From JAPLDB01 sp964356415 (GTDB lineage Bacteria > Bacteroidota > Bacteroidia > AKYH767-A > 2013-40CM-41-45): DNA of 16,082 nucleotides. Position 1 is the stretch's first letter; each line of letters opens with the position of its first letter. This document shows, one piece after another, positions 1 to 9,312 of the stretch. Made by a program: the position numbers and the translations under genes. Below the pieces are notes generated by a model. That model had not been told where the DNA came from, did no database searches, and worked only from the letters and a program-made list of their open reading frames with translations. The stretch spans positions 1 through 16,082 of the forward strand of contig CAYHHK010000094.1 in NCBI GenBank assembly GCA_964356415.1. Direction: 5' to 3'.

Positions 1-4
1 ATCC

Positions 5-1153
5 ATGTCAGAATATAAATTCGGAACCAACGCCATCCATGCAGGTCAGGAGCCCGATCCTACAACAGGAGCCATTATGACTCCTATTTACCAGACTTCT
101 ACCTATGTTCAGTCCAGTCCGGGAGTACATCAGGGATATGCATATGCTCGTGGGAAAAACCCGACAAGGGTAGCACTTGAAAAATGTATTGCTTCACTTG
201 AATATGCAAAGCATGGACTTTGTTTCAGCAGTGGCATGGGGGCATCGGATGCGATTATAAAGCTATTGCGTCCGGGTGATGAAGTGATTGCCACTGATGA
301 TCTGTATGGAGGATCATACAGAATGTTTACAAAAGTTTTTGCCCATTTCGGCATCGTATTTCACTTTGTGGATATGCATGATGAAGCTGCTGTACGTAAA
401 CACATCAATGCCAAAACAAAAATGCTATGGGTAGAAACACCTACCAACCCGATGATGAAGATCATCGATATTTCTGCTTATGCAAAACTTGCAAAGGAAA
501 AAAATCTTTTGTTGGTGGTTGACAATACATTCGCATCCCCCTTCTTACAGAATCCATTGACCCTTGGCGCTGACATTGTCATGCATTCGGCTACAAAATA
601 CCTTGGCGGACACAGTGACGTGATCATGGGTTGTCTTTGTACGAATAACGACAATCTCAACGAGCAACTGGCATTTATTGCCAATTCCTGCGGGGCAGTT
701 CCGGGTCCCATGGACAGTTTCCTCGTCTTGCGCGGATTAAAAACACTGCATGTGCGGATGGAGCGCCACTGCTCAAATGGTGCAGCCATTGCTCACTTCT
801 TGAAATCACATCCCAAAGTAGAAAAAGTTTACTGGCCCGGATTCCCTGACCATCCCAATCATGCCGTTGCGAAAAAGCAAATGAAGGATTTTGGCGGGAT
901 GATATCTTTCTCAATGAAAAACAATTCGATTGAAGAAACCAGGCGGGTGATGGAAGGAACCAAGGTATTTTCACTTGCAGAGTCACTGGGCGGCGTAGAA
1001 TCGCTGATCAACCTTCCGGCGGTGATGACCCATGCCTCTGTTCCCAAAGAAGAAAGGGAGCGCATCGGGATAACGGATTCATTGATCCGGCTGAGCGTAG
1101 GAATAGAAGATATCGAGGATTTAATTGAAGATTTAAGGCAGGCCATTGGTTAA
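5..1153 (+). CDS. Cystathionine gamma-synthase / gamma-lyase family PLP enzyme
   Basis: Cytosolic PLP-dependent enzyme of the Cys/Met metabolism family (transsulfuration), 382 residues, a normal full length. The Schiff-base lysine is K198 in SATKYLGGHSD. D173 in VVDN should bind the pyridine nitrogen, Y101 in DDLYGG stacks on PLP, and Y47/R49 in YARGKNPTR fit the phosphate site from the neighbouring subunit. The C-terminal SLAESLGGVESL, MTHAS and RLSVGIED blocks are typical and closely resemble, from memory, animal-type cystathionine gamma-lyase. The residue after Y101-G102 is glycine, not the cysteine of methionine gamma-lyases, so that activity is less likely. Synthase and lyase cannot be separated from sequence alone, so no symbol is given. 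The start fits the usual family N-terminus (AIHAGQEPDPTTGA); only four bases precede it, so ribosome site and promoter are not visible. The next gene begins 171 bp downstream with its own likely promoter. Confidence 0.93.
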   Translation: MSEYKFGTNAIHAGQEPDPTTGAIMTPIYQTSTYVQSSPGVHQGYAYARGKNPTRVALEKCIASLEYAKHGLCFSSGMGASDAIIKLLRPGDEVIATDDLYGGSYRMFTKVFAHFGIVFHFVDMHDEAAVRKHINAKTKMLWVETPTNPMMKIIDISAYAKLAKEKNLLLVVDNTFASPFLQNPLTLGADIVMHSATKYLGGHSDVIMGCLCTNNDNLNEQLAFIANSCGAVPGPMDSFLVLRGLKTLHVRMERHCSNGAAIAHFLKSHPKVEKVYWPGFPDHPNHAVAKKQMKDFGGMISFSMKNNSIEETRRVMEGTKVFSLAESLGGVESLINLPAVMTHASVPKEERERIGITDSLIRLSVGIEDIEDLIEDLRQAIG

Positions 1154-1160
1154 TGTCAGC

Positions 1161-1194
1161 CTATTGTCATTCATCAAATAGAAGATTTTTTTTT
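1161..1194 (+). terminator. Weak putative intrinsic terminator after the transsulfuration gene
   Basis: A short stem pairs CTATT (1161-1165) with AATAG (1177-1181), with a further G-C pair across one bulged A. An AAGA spacer and a run of nine T (1186-1194) follow. The stem is AT-rich and imperfect, so only the T tract makes the case. The same T run also sits where the -33 box of the next promoter would lie. Confidence 0.3.
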
Positions 1195-1216
1195 CAAAAA
1201 AATACGCTTATATTTG
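1186..1216 (+). promoter_or_regulatory. Bacteroidota-type promoter for the first M43 protease
   Basis: TATATTTG at 1209-1216 matches the Bacteroidota -7 consensus TAnnTTTG exactly. A T-rich stretch begins 19-23 bp upstream (1186-1194), where the -33 TTTG box is expected, but no exact TTTG is present. Initiation would fall near 1220-1223 and leave a leader of about 100 nt before the ATG at 1325. No clear riboswitch or strong hairpin is visible in that leader. Confidence 0.5.
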
Positions 1217-1324
1217 CTTTAATTATAATATAACTCAAACAACCGGAGGGAAGACCATTTGCTAAAATTTTCAGGATTGAAAAAATCATTAGGTTTGCTC
1301 TCTAAAAATTAAATTTTAATAATA

Positions 1325-3424
1325 ATGAAGAAAATTTACGCGATAGCTATTGCTATGTGTTTGCTCATTTTGAATACTGCCTCTGCGCAGGAACGTAAAC
1401 ATTGTTTCACAGATGAAGTTTACCGTGAAATGCTTGTTGATCATCCTGAAATGATCCAGGAACAGCAGCAACTGGAACAATTTACACAGGATTATGCACG
1501 GCAACATGCAAATGCCCGTCAAAGTTCAACGATCCTGATCATTCCAATCGTTTTTCACATTATTCACAATTACGGACCTGAGAACATCAGCGATGCACAG
1601 ATACATGATGCTGTTGCCATTCTTAACCGTGATTACAGGAAACGCAATGCTGATACGGCGAATGTTATTCCTGCTTTCCAGGGTCTGATTGCAGATTGTG
1701 AAATTGAATTCCGTCTTGCAAATATTGACCCCAACGGAAACTGTACAAATGGAATTGACCGTGTAGCTTCATACCGTACGCACAATGCAAGTGATGCTTC
1801 AAAACTGAATCCATGGCCTAACAACAAGTACCTGAACATTTGGACTATTGCTGATTTCTATGCCTTGAAAGAAGGTGCTGCAGCTTATGCTTACTATCCA
1901 AGCAACTCCGTTTCTGATGCTGTGGATGGTGTGATTTCTCTGTCGTCTTATGTTGGAAGCATTGGGTCAAGTAGTGTTAACAATTCGCGCACACTAACTC
2001 ATGAAATCGGACATTACTTAAACCTGCAGCACGTATGGGGTAATACGAATGCACCCGGTGTTGCATGTGGGAACGACGGAGTGAATGATACGCCCGTTAC
2101 CAAAGGTTGGAATTTTTGTCCAAATAACAACTATGATGTTTGCGCCAATGGTGTTGATGAAAATTTTCAGAACTACATGGAATATTCCTATTGCGATCTG
2201 ATGTTTACCCCCGGCCAAAAAACCAGAATGAATGCAGCTTTGAATTCTTCTGTTCAGAACAGGAATAATTTATGGACTAGCGGCAATCTTGTTGCTACAG
2301 GAACAAGTGGAACGTCACTACAGGCATGCGCACCGGTTGCAGACTTTTCCCCTGAAGCATTGCATATTTGTGCCGGTGATTCAACCCGTTTCCTTGCCGG
2401 TACTGACAATGCAGACACATTAACCTATGCATGGAGTTTCCCTTCCGGGTCGCCTTCCACATCTACGCTCGAAAAACCATATATTTCATATTCTACCCCT
2501 GGTACATATTCTGCAACGCTGACGGTTACAAGTCCGGGCGGCTCAAACGGTGTGACAAAAACAAATGTTATCACCGTATCTGGCTCCCCAACTTTGAGCC
2601 CTATTTATACTGATGATTTTGAAACTGCAGCAACTTTCCCCGGCGGCGGTTATGTTGACAACCCGGATAACAGTTCACTTTATAAATGGAACAGGGTTTC
2701 AGGAATTGTAGGTTCTTCAGGAGTTGCAGCAGTCAAGATGCGCAATTCAGGCACCAATGGTTTGGGTCAGTTTGATTCATGGATCACAGACCCATTTGAT
2801 TTAACTGACTATACCACATGTTACCTGAAATATAAACTGGCTTATTCAAGATACAATACTGCAAAAGCAGAAACACTCAAGGTTTATTATTCCACCAATT
2901 GCGGAAAGTCATGGAACTTACGTTTAACCAAATCCGGCGCAGCGCTTGCAACCACAACTGCATTCAGCAACTTCTCCCCAACCTCTTCAGCACAATGGAG
3001 ACAAGAGACTGTAACCCTTGGCGCCGGAAGTGGCAAGCCGAATGTGCGGTTCAAATTTGAATTTGAAAGTGGCGGTACTGATGCCTCCCCTTACGGAGAC
3101 AACAACCTATACATTGATGACATTGAGATCACAGGGACATACGTTGGAATCAATGAGGTCAACCGGCAGCAACTTGCATTTACCGTATCCCCGAATCCAA
3201 CATCAGGTGATGCCCGCATAAGCTTCAACAACCCTGACAATGCAGGTGTAGAGGTGAAAATACTGAATATGATGGGGCAGAATATGATGACGGTGAACAG
3301 GGATGGATTGCCTTCAGGCAACTATGAATTCTCCATCGGAACATCGCTGCTTGCGAAAGGAATTTATTTTGTTCAGATCATCGCAGGCGAAGTTACAGAT
3401 TCTCAAAAATTAATTGTTCAATAA
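1325..3424 (+). CDS. Secreted M43-family zinc metalloprotease with PKD and T9SS sorting domain
   Basis: A 699-residue extracellular metalloendopeptidase of family M43 (pappalysin/cytophagalysin type). Residues 1-21 form a signal peptide (MKKIYAIAIAMCLL...TASA). The zinc site is HEIGHYLNLQH: H226, E227, H230, H236, with Asn (N233) where classic metzincins have Gly. The Met-turn is NYMEY, with M285. Cys-containing segments between them (VACGNDGVNDTP) fit the family. A PKD domain covers about 339-419, and a MAM-like/anchor-J-like beta module about 427-605, ending NNLYIDDIEI. A T9SS type A sorting domain covers about 612-699 (VSPNPTSG, then KGIYFVQII near the end). C27, just after the signal peptide, could act as a cysteine switch like that described for other M43 proenzymes; this is inference. 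The gene has no Shine-Dalgarno site and an AT-rich upstream, as usual in this phylum. It is followed by a hairpin terminator and a paralogue. Substrate unknown. Confidence 0.9.
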   Translation: MKKIYAIAIAMCLLILNTASAQERKHCFTDEVYREMLVDHPEMIQEQQQLEQFTQDYARQHANARQSSTILIIPIVFHIIHNYGPENISDAQIHDAVAILNRDYRKRNADTANVIPAFQGLIADCEIEFRLANIDPNGNCTNGIDRVASYRTHNASDASKLNPWPNNKYLNIWTIADFYALKEGAAAYAYYPSNSVSDAVDGVISLSSYVGSIGSSSVNNSRTLTHEIGHYLNLQHVWGNTNAPGVACGNDGVNDTPVTKGWNFCPNNNYDVCANGVDENFQNYMEYSYCDLMFTPGQKTRMNAALNSSVQNRNNLWTSGNLVATGTSGTSLQACAPVADFSPEALHICAGDSTRFLAGTDNADTLTYAWSFPSGSPSTSTLEKPYISYSTPGTYSATLTVTSPGGSNGVTKTNVITVSGSPTLSPIYTDDFETAATFPGGGYVDNPDNSSLYKWNRVSGIVGSSGVAAVKMRNSGTNGLGQFDSWITDPFDLTDYTTCYLKYKLAYSRYNTAKAETLKVYYSTNCGKSWNLRLTKSGAALATTTAFSNFSPTSSAQWRQETVTLGAGSGKPNVRFKFEFESGGTDASPYGDNNLYIDDIEITGTYVGINEVNRQQLAFTVSPNPTSGDARISFNNPDNAGVEVKILNMMGQNMMTVNRDGLPSGNYEFSIGTSLLAKGIYFVQIIAGEVTDSQKLIVQ

Positions 3425-3443
3425 TATATTCTCAATATACAGG

Positions 3444-3480
3444 AAACCATCTCACCTAAAGCGGGATGGTTTTTTGTTTT
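3444..3480 (+). terminator. Rho-independent terminator between the two M43 genes
   Basis: AACCATCTC (3445-3453) pairs with GGGATGGTT (3463-3471) over nine base pairs including one T-G wobble, plus A3444-T3472, around a nine-base loop. A TTTTTTGTTTT tract (3470-3480) follows. It stands 20 bp after the stop of the upstream protease and ends only 10 bp before the ATG of the next gene. Confidence 0.8.
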
Positions 3481-3490
3481 ACTGATCGCT

Positions 3491-5542
3491 ATGAAAAAAA
3501 ATCTCATATTACTTCTGCTTCTTTCATCTATTGGATTGTCAGCACAGGAGGAAAAACACTGCTATACAACTGAAATATACAATCAGCTTATTCAGGAACA
3601 TCCTGAAGTGCTGCAGGTGCAATCTGCTTTGGAAGTATTTACTGAACAATACACAGCACAGCATTCAAATGAAAGAAGAAGCGGAACAGTGCTGATCGTT
3701 CCAATCGTCTTTCACATCATACACAACTATGGTGCAGAAAACATTTCAGAAGCACAGGTGTACGATCAGGTAAGGATCCTGAATGAGGATTTCAGTAAAC
3801 AGAGCTATGATACAGCTTCCATTGTTTCAGTTTTCAAACCAATCGCAGCAAACTGTGAAATTGAATTCCGCCTGGCCAACATTGATCCGAACGGCAACTG
3901 CACCAATGGCATTGACCGTATTCAGTCAACACTTACTTATAATGCAGATGATAATTCCAAACTCAATCCGTGGCCATCAAATCAATACCTGAATATCTGG
4001 GTGGTTTCTGATCTCGGTAATTCCGGTGCTGCAGCATATGCATATTATCCGGGTACTGCTCCTGCCGGCAAGGACGGTGTCATTTCAATTCATGGATACA
4101 TCGGAAGTATAGGCACAGGAACCCTCGGCCGCTCTCGTGTGCTCACGCATGAAATCGGGCATTGCCTGAACCTTGCTCATGTGTGGGGCAGCACGAACAA
4201 CCCCGGCGTTGCTTGTGGAGATGATGGCGTGAACGATACGCCGATCACCAAAGGCTGGGTTGCCTGCAACCTGAATGGTTCTCTTTGTAATCCTCCTTCA
4301 CTGGAAAATGTTCAAAACTACATGGAGTATTCTTATTGCTGCAATATGTTCTCTGAAGGACAAAAAAACAGGATGCGGGCAGCGCTGAACTCAACTGCAG
4401 GTGGCAGAAATAACCTCTGGCAACCAACGAATCTTATCGCCACCGGTACTGATGTTTCCACAGCATCTCTTTGTACTCCTGTCTCTGATTTCTCTGCAAG
4501 CAGGCTATTCTTGTGCGAAGGCGATACACTTCAATACCGTGATCTTTCATGGCAGGGACAGCCGGCGACATGGAACTGGAGTTTCCCGGGAGGAACACCA
4601 TCATCATCAAGCGACTCTATTCCATCAGTGGCCTACAATACTCCCGGAGTTTATGATGCAACGCTTACCGTTTCAAATGCTACAGGAAGTGATACAAAAA
4701 CAAGAACTTCATACATCACTGTTGTCGGTTCTACATCACAGCCTGCTCCGTTCCTAGAAGGATTTGAAAATAGTTTTCCGGGAACGAATGGTGCTGTTTT
4801 AAATTATGACAATGGAAATACCTGGCAACAGGTAAACAATGCAGCAGCAACAGGAACGCATTCAATCAAAATAAATAATTTTTCTTCTAATTCAGACGGA
4901 GCGATTGACGAGTTCATTACATCTCCGATTGATTTCACCGGACTTGAAGCAAGCACGTTGACATTCAAGGTTGCCTATTCACAACGAAACGATACATCAC
5001 GCCATGATGGACTAAAGGTTTATTACTCTTTGAATTGTGGCGAAACATGGGTTCTTCGGTACACTAAATCAGGTGCAGCACTTGCAACCGTTGCACCACA
5101 TTCATCCGCTTATACTCCTGCCGGTTCCGGCGACTGGCGTCAGGATGCAGTTAGTGTTGCCATTTTTGGAGGTAAGCCGAATGTAAGACTGAAATTCCAG
5201 GCTGTTAGTGCACGCGGGAATAACTTGTATATAGATGACATCAACTTGTTTGGAAGTCCAGTCGGTATTGAGGAAGGTAATGAATCACATGCTTCCTTTC
5301 TGATCTCACCGGTACCTGCATCATCGCAACTGAACATCAATTTTGAACTTAAGAAACCGGCCCATGTATCTATGGATATTTATGACCTGCCGGGAAAGAA
5401 AGTAATGACAGTCGCTAATGAAATATTCCATGCCGGAATACAGGACATTCATGTTGCCAATCATCTGCCCGATGGAATTTATTTTCTGAGGGTGAATGCC
5501 GAAGGTGCGATCACGACAAAGAAATTTGTTGTGGTGAGGTGA
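3491..5542 (+). CDS. Secreted M43-family zinc metalloprotease, paralogue of the preceding gene
   Basis: 683 residues with the same architecture as its upstream neighbour. The signal peptide is about residues 1-18 (MKKNLILLLLLSSIGLSA). The M43 zinc site is HEIGHCLNLAH (H220, E221, H224, N227, H230), with the Met-turn NYMEY (M278). A PKD domain covers about 331-413 and a MAM-like/anchor-J-like module about 420-590 (NNLYIDDINL). The T9SS type A tail covers about 592-683, ending in DGIYFLRV...FVVVR. The usual PNP at the start of the tail reads PVP here (SPVPASSQ). C24, after the signal peptide, matches C27 of the paralogue and is a candidate latency cysteine. From C122 (C125 upstream) 22 residues are identical between the paralogues, yet 10 of those 22 codons differ synonymously. 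The duplication is therefore not recent and the core is under selection. The ATG lies 10 bp after a terminator, leaving little room for a private promoter. Confidence 0.9.
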   Translation: MKKNLILLLLLSSIGLSAQEEKHCYTTEIYNQLIQEHPEVLQVQSALEVFTEQYTAQHSNERRSGTVLIVPIVFHIIHNYGAENISEAQVYDQVRILNEDFSKQSYDTASIVSVFKPIAANCEIEFRLANIDPNGNCTNGIDRIQSTLTYNADDNSKLNPWPSNQYLNIWVVSDLGNSGAAAYAYYPGTAPAGKDGVISIHGYIGSIGTGTLGRSRVLTHEIGHCLNLAHVWGSTNNPGVACGDDGVNDTPITKGWVACNLNGSLCNPPSLENVQNYMEYSYCCNMFSEGQKNRMRAALNSTAGGRNNLWQPTNLIATGTDVSTASLCTPVSDFSASRLFLCEGDTLQYRDLSWQGQPATWNWSFPGGTPSSSSDSIPSVAYNTPGVYDATLTVSNATGSDTKTRTSYITVVGSTSQPAPFLEGFENSFPGTNGAVLNYDNGNTWQQVNNAAATGTHSIKINNFSSNSDGAIDEFITSPIDFTGLEASTLTFKVAYSQRNDTSRHDGLKVYYSLNCGETWVLRYTKSGAALATVAPHSSAYTPAGSGDWRQDAVSVAIFGGKPNVRLKFQAVSARGNNLYIDDINLFGSPVGIEEGNESHASFLISPVPASSQLNINFELKKPAHVSMDIYDLPGKKVMTVANEIFHAGIQDIHVANHLPDGIYFLRVNAEGAITTKKFVVVR

Positions 5543-5663
5543 TTTTATTCTCGCTGATGGCGCGGAATTTGTTGGTTATTTGTGCGCGATCACAAGCCGA
5601 AATAGGCAACTATTTTATCTCAGTTGATCTAAATTTGAGTTATAAACAACACCTTAATTTACC

Positions 5664-5693
5664 TTTTTTATTTTAAGGAATCGTGTACATTTG
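5664..5693 (+). promoter_or_regulatory. Promoter-like -33/-7 pair overlapping the start of the next gene
   Basis: TACATTTG at 5686-5693 matches the Bacteroidota -7 consensus TAnnTTTG. A T6 tract (5664-5669) lies at the distance expected for a -33 box. The last base of the -7 box is only 5 bp before the GTG start at 5699, so initiation would fall at or next to the start codon. Confidence 0.5.
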
Positions 5694-5698
5694 CTGAG

Positions 5699-6421
5699 GT
5701 GAAAAAAATCTCAGTCCCGGCTCAAATATTCATTTTCCTGACGCTTCTGTCTCCTGTCATTTCAGATGCTCAATCCAACCCAAACGGTGTTTCTCCCGTT
5801 CGGAATGCTTTTACTTTCAATTTGGGGCAATATCTGGTGAACGAAATCAACCTTGGCTATGAACATATTTTTAAGGAAAAGAAAGGCCTGGAAATAAATG
5901 GCGGATTGATTTACAGGAATGACCTGATATTGTCCCAGGCAAAAGACTGGAGTAATTCGCAATACTTCTATGAGCGCGGATTTGCTGCAAGGATAGCTTA
6001 TAAGATATACCGTAAATCGGGAGAAAAAAGCGGAAGGAAGAGTTATTATTCCTTTGGACTGAGTTACCAGTATTTGTATTTCAATAACGAATGGTTTGAA
6101 ACAGACAAAGAAGTAAGGTTTTCACAGGATTCCTCTACCTTTTTTATCACAGCACCTGAAGAAATCTACAGGCACCGTTTCAGGAACCGCATTGGTTTGC
6201 AGGTAACACTGGGTAATATTATTCCCATGAGTAGTACTTTTGCGCTTGAATTATATTATGGATGTGGCGTGCGTGGTATTTTAAGCGATCGTTTTGATGT
6301 TGCCAGGGGTGCTTCTGTTGATGACAACCATATCATTCTGCAAGTCCTGAACTATGGTGACGAGAAATTTTACATCCGTCCTTCCATTCATGCCGGCATC
6401 AAACTACGCATGGGATGGTGA
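5699..6421 (+). CDS. Putative outer-membrane beta-barrel protein, GTG start
   Basis: 240 residues; no named family recognised. The first residues form a signal peptide (KK near the start, hydrophobic IFIFLTLL, then SDAQ as a likely cleavage site), so export is expected. The mature part alternates polar and hydrophobic residues, with aromatic-rich strands such as YYSFGLSYQYLYF, FALELYYGCG and IRPSIHAGIKLRMGW. It ends in tryptophan, as many outer-membrane barrels end in an aromatic residue. The start is GTG at 5699: no in-frame ATG lies close upstream, and a later start would remove the signal peptide. A -7-like box ends 5 bp before this codon, so the message may be leaderless. The M16 protease gene starts 57 bp downstream on the same strand, so the two may be co-transcribed. 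Function unknown. Confidence 0.72.
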   Translation: MKKISVPAQIFIFLTLLSPVISDAQSNPNGVSPVRNAFTFNLGQYLVNEINLGYEHIFKEKKGLEINGGLIYRNDLILSQAKDWSNSQYFYERGFAARIAYKIYRKSGEKSGRKSYYSFGLSYQYLYFNNEWFETDKEVRFSQDSSTFFITAPEEIYRHRFRNRIGLQVTLGNIIPMSSTFALELYYGCGVRGILSDRFDVARGASVDDNHIILQVLNYGDEKFYIRPSIHAGIKLRMGW

Positions 6422-6478
6422 TTGTAATCCCTATATAATTTATTCTCTGTACTTAATTTCAAACTCAATACTTACTCA

Positions 6479-9212
6479 ATGAAAAAGCAACTCGTATTTT
6501 ATGTATTGCTGTTGGCTGCTGTCACAGCATATTCCCAGCCGGGAAACAAATCAGTTCCTGCCCCAATCAAAGTAACCTCAGTGGAAGGCATTACCGAGTA
6601 CAAACTAGCGAATGGTTTGCGGGTACTGATTTTTCCTGACCCATCCAAGGCAACCATGACGGTGAACATCACCTACCTTGTAGGCTCCCGGATGGAAGGT
6701 TATGGAGAAACAGGCATGGCACATTTGCTTGAACACATGGTATTTAAAGGCTCAACAAAACACCCCAACATCCCGCAGGAACTTTCTTCACATGGCGCAA
6801 GGCCGAATGGTACCACGTGGTACGACCGCACAAATTATTATGAAACCTTTTCGGCATCTGAAGAAAACCTGAAATGGGCGCTCAGTCTGGAAAGCGACCG
6901 TATGATCAATTCATTCATTGCCAAGAAGGACCTGGAAACTGAATTCAGCGTTGTGCGCAATGAATTTGAACGCGGAGAAAATGATCCGGGTGGCGTTTTA
7001 AATGAACGGATCATGTCAACTGCATACTTATGGCATAACTATGGAAAATCCACCATCGGTTCAAAGGAAGACATTGAAAAAGTTCCGATAGAAAACCTCC
7101 AGGCTTTTTATAAAAAATATTATCAGCCCGACAATGCAGTACTCACAGTTGCCGGTAAGGTTGACGAAGAAAAAACCATTGCACTTGTGAATGAATATTT
7201 TGGCCCCATTCCAAAACCAAGTCGTGAACTGCAACACCCCTATACTGCCGAGCCGGTTCAGGACGGAGAGCGCAGCGTTGAACTCCGAAGGGTTGGTGAT
7301 GTTCAGGTATTTGCCTGCGGCTATCACATTCCAAATGGCGTGCATGCGGATTATACAGCCGTTGATGTATTGAATGAAATCCTTACCGATGAACCTTCTG
7401 GCCGACTATATAAAGCGCTTGTCGAAACAAAAAAAGCCTCCAGCACTTATGGGTATGCATTTTCCCTTCATGATCCGGGATACGCATATTATTCCGCCGA
7501 CGTGCTGAAGGAAAAATCACTTGAAGAAGCCAAGCGTGCCATGCTGAATGTGTTGGACAGTCTGAAATTTCAACCGGTTACTGCTGAAGAGATGAACCGC
7601 GCAAAGACAAAACTGCTTACTGATGTGGAATTGATGTTCAATAAAAGTGACAGGGTCGGTTTGACACTGAGCGAGTTCATTGCCATGGGCGACTGGCGCC
7701 TGGTTTTCCTTTATCGGGACAACGTAGAGAAAGTCACTGCAGAAGATGTGAACCGTGTTGCAAAACTTTATTATAAACCTACCAACAGAACGACAGGTAC
7801 TTTCATTCCTGATGCCACACCTGACCGCGCTGTGATTCCTGCAAATCCTGATGTAAATGCGCTTGTGAAAGATTACAAAGGAAAAGCGGTAATGGCAGCT
7901 GCTGAAGCATTTGATCCTTCTCCAGCAAATATTGACAGTCGTACTGTAAGCGGTGTTTTAAAGGGCGGCGCAAAATATTCACTGCTCAAAAAGGGAACCC
8001 GTGGAAATTCTGTGAACGTGAATATCACATTGCGCATCGGAACCCAAAGCACCCTCCAAAACAAAGGAACGATCGCCTCCTTTACGGCCGGGATGCTTGA
8101 CAAGGGCACGAAAAATCATACGCGCAAACAGATCAACGATGAATGGGATAAACTGAAAGCAAAGGTGAGCATTGGAGGAGGCGGTCAATCCGTTTCAGTT
8201 TCTATTGAAACAGTAAAAGACAAACTGATCCCTGTGATGCAACTGGTTACTGAAATTCTGCATCAGCCTGTTTTCCCTTCCGAAGAATTTGAGAAGATGA
8301 AGCAGGAAGAACTGGCAGGCATTGAGCAAAACAAGAGTGAACCGCAGGCCATTGCAGGTACTTTATTCAGCAGGATGATGAACCGGTTCGATAAAAGTGA
8401 TTACCGATATACCATGTCATTTGATGAGGAAGTTACAACTGTAAAAGCAGTTACGCTTGATGAAGTCAAGAAATTCTATGCAGACTTTTACCAAAGCGAA
8501 AATGCAACTGTTGGAGTAGTTGGTGATTTTGATAATGCAGCCGTTACAACCGAATTAAAAAACATGCTGGAAATGTGGCGAGCACCAAATAAATACGAGC
8601 ATGCAGTAGATCCATACTGGGATATCGAAGCCAAATCAGAAAAGTTTAACACGCCAGACAAAGCCAATGCCATGATGATGGCAGGTTACAATCTGGAATT
8701 GCGTGATGACGATCCTGATTATCCTGCCCTCATTATGGGCAACTATATCATTGGCGGAGGGTTCCTGAATTCCCGTCTGGCAACACGTATCCGTCAAAAG
8801 GAAGGAATAAGCTATGGCGTTGGAAGCTGGCTGCAGGCAGATCCACTGGACAAATCCGGTGCTTTCGGCTCTTATGCAATTTACAATCCGGATAATTCAG
8901 AAAGACTTGTGGCTGCATATAAAGAAGAACTCAACAAAGTGGTGAAGGATGGTTTCACAGCTGAAGAACTGAAGAATGCAATCAGTGGTTACCTGCAGGG
9001 TCAAAATGTAAACCGTGCCCAGGACGGTTCGCTTGCCGGCAAATTATCAGGCATCCTTTTCCTCAACCGCACCATGAAATGGAATGAAGATCTGGAGAAG
9101 AAAATTGCAGCACTCTCTGTTGACCAGGTAAATGCAGCAATGAAAAAATGGCTGAAGCCGGAAAAAATTTCGATTGTCGAGGCAGGGGATTTTGCGAGGA
9201 AGAAGGCGAATT
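6479..9212 (+). CDS. M16 (insulinase/pitrilysin) family zinc protease, 3' end lost in assembly gap
   Basis: 911 codons are visible. A signal peptide (MKKQLVFYVLLLAAVTAYS) implies a periplasmic or envelope location. The inverted zinc motif HLLEH is complete: H82, E85 catalytic, H86. The third ligand is E162 in VVRNE, 76 residues on, as in pitrilysin-type enzymes. The protein has two M16 halves. The first is active, with its companion M16C domain at about 190-375. The second half (from about 495) lacks HxxEH and ends with the M16C block LNSRLATRIRQKEGISYGVGSW, whose R and Y belong to the substrate-holding motif. The last residues, ISIVEAGDFARKKAN, look like the natural end of such proteins. The base before the N run is T, the first base of an unseen codon, so the stop may be very near. 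An open reading frame drawn through the gap to 9343 is an artefact. Confidence 0.9.
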
Positions 9213-9312
9213 NNNNNNNNNNNNNNNNNNNNNNNNNNNNNNNNNNNNNNNNNNNNNNNNNNNNNNNNNNNNNNNNNNNNNNNNNNNNNNNNNNNNNNNN
9301 NNNNNNNNNNNN
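9213..9312. other. Assembly gap of 100 N
   Basis: Exactly 100 undetermined bases, a common placeholder for a scaffold gap of unknown size. It separates the end of an M16 protease gene from the middle of a DUF3127 gene, so the stop of the first and the start of the second are missing. The usual length of DUF3127 proteins suggests roughly 35 missing codons of that gene alone. The true gap is therefore probably larger than 100 bp, or the join is wrong. Confidence 0.98.

Noticed and set aside
5..1153. Methionine gamma-lyase activity for the PLP enzyme
   Set aside because: The active-site cysteine that typically follows the Tyr-Gly pair in those enzymes is glycine here (Y101-G102-G103), and the sequence resembles cystathionine gamma-lyase/synthase more closely.
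1325..3424. Lipoprotein signal in the first protease (Cys12 in the leader)
   Set aside because: C12 sits in the hydrophobic core of the leader without a lipobox, and a normal cleavage site (TASA-Q) follows.
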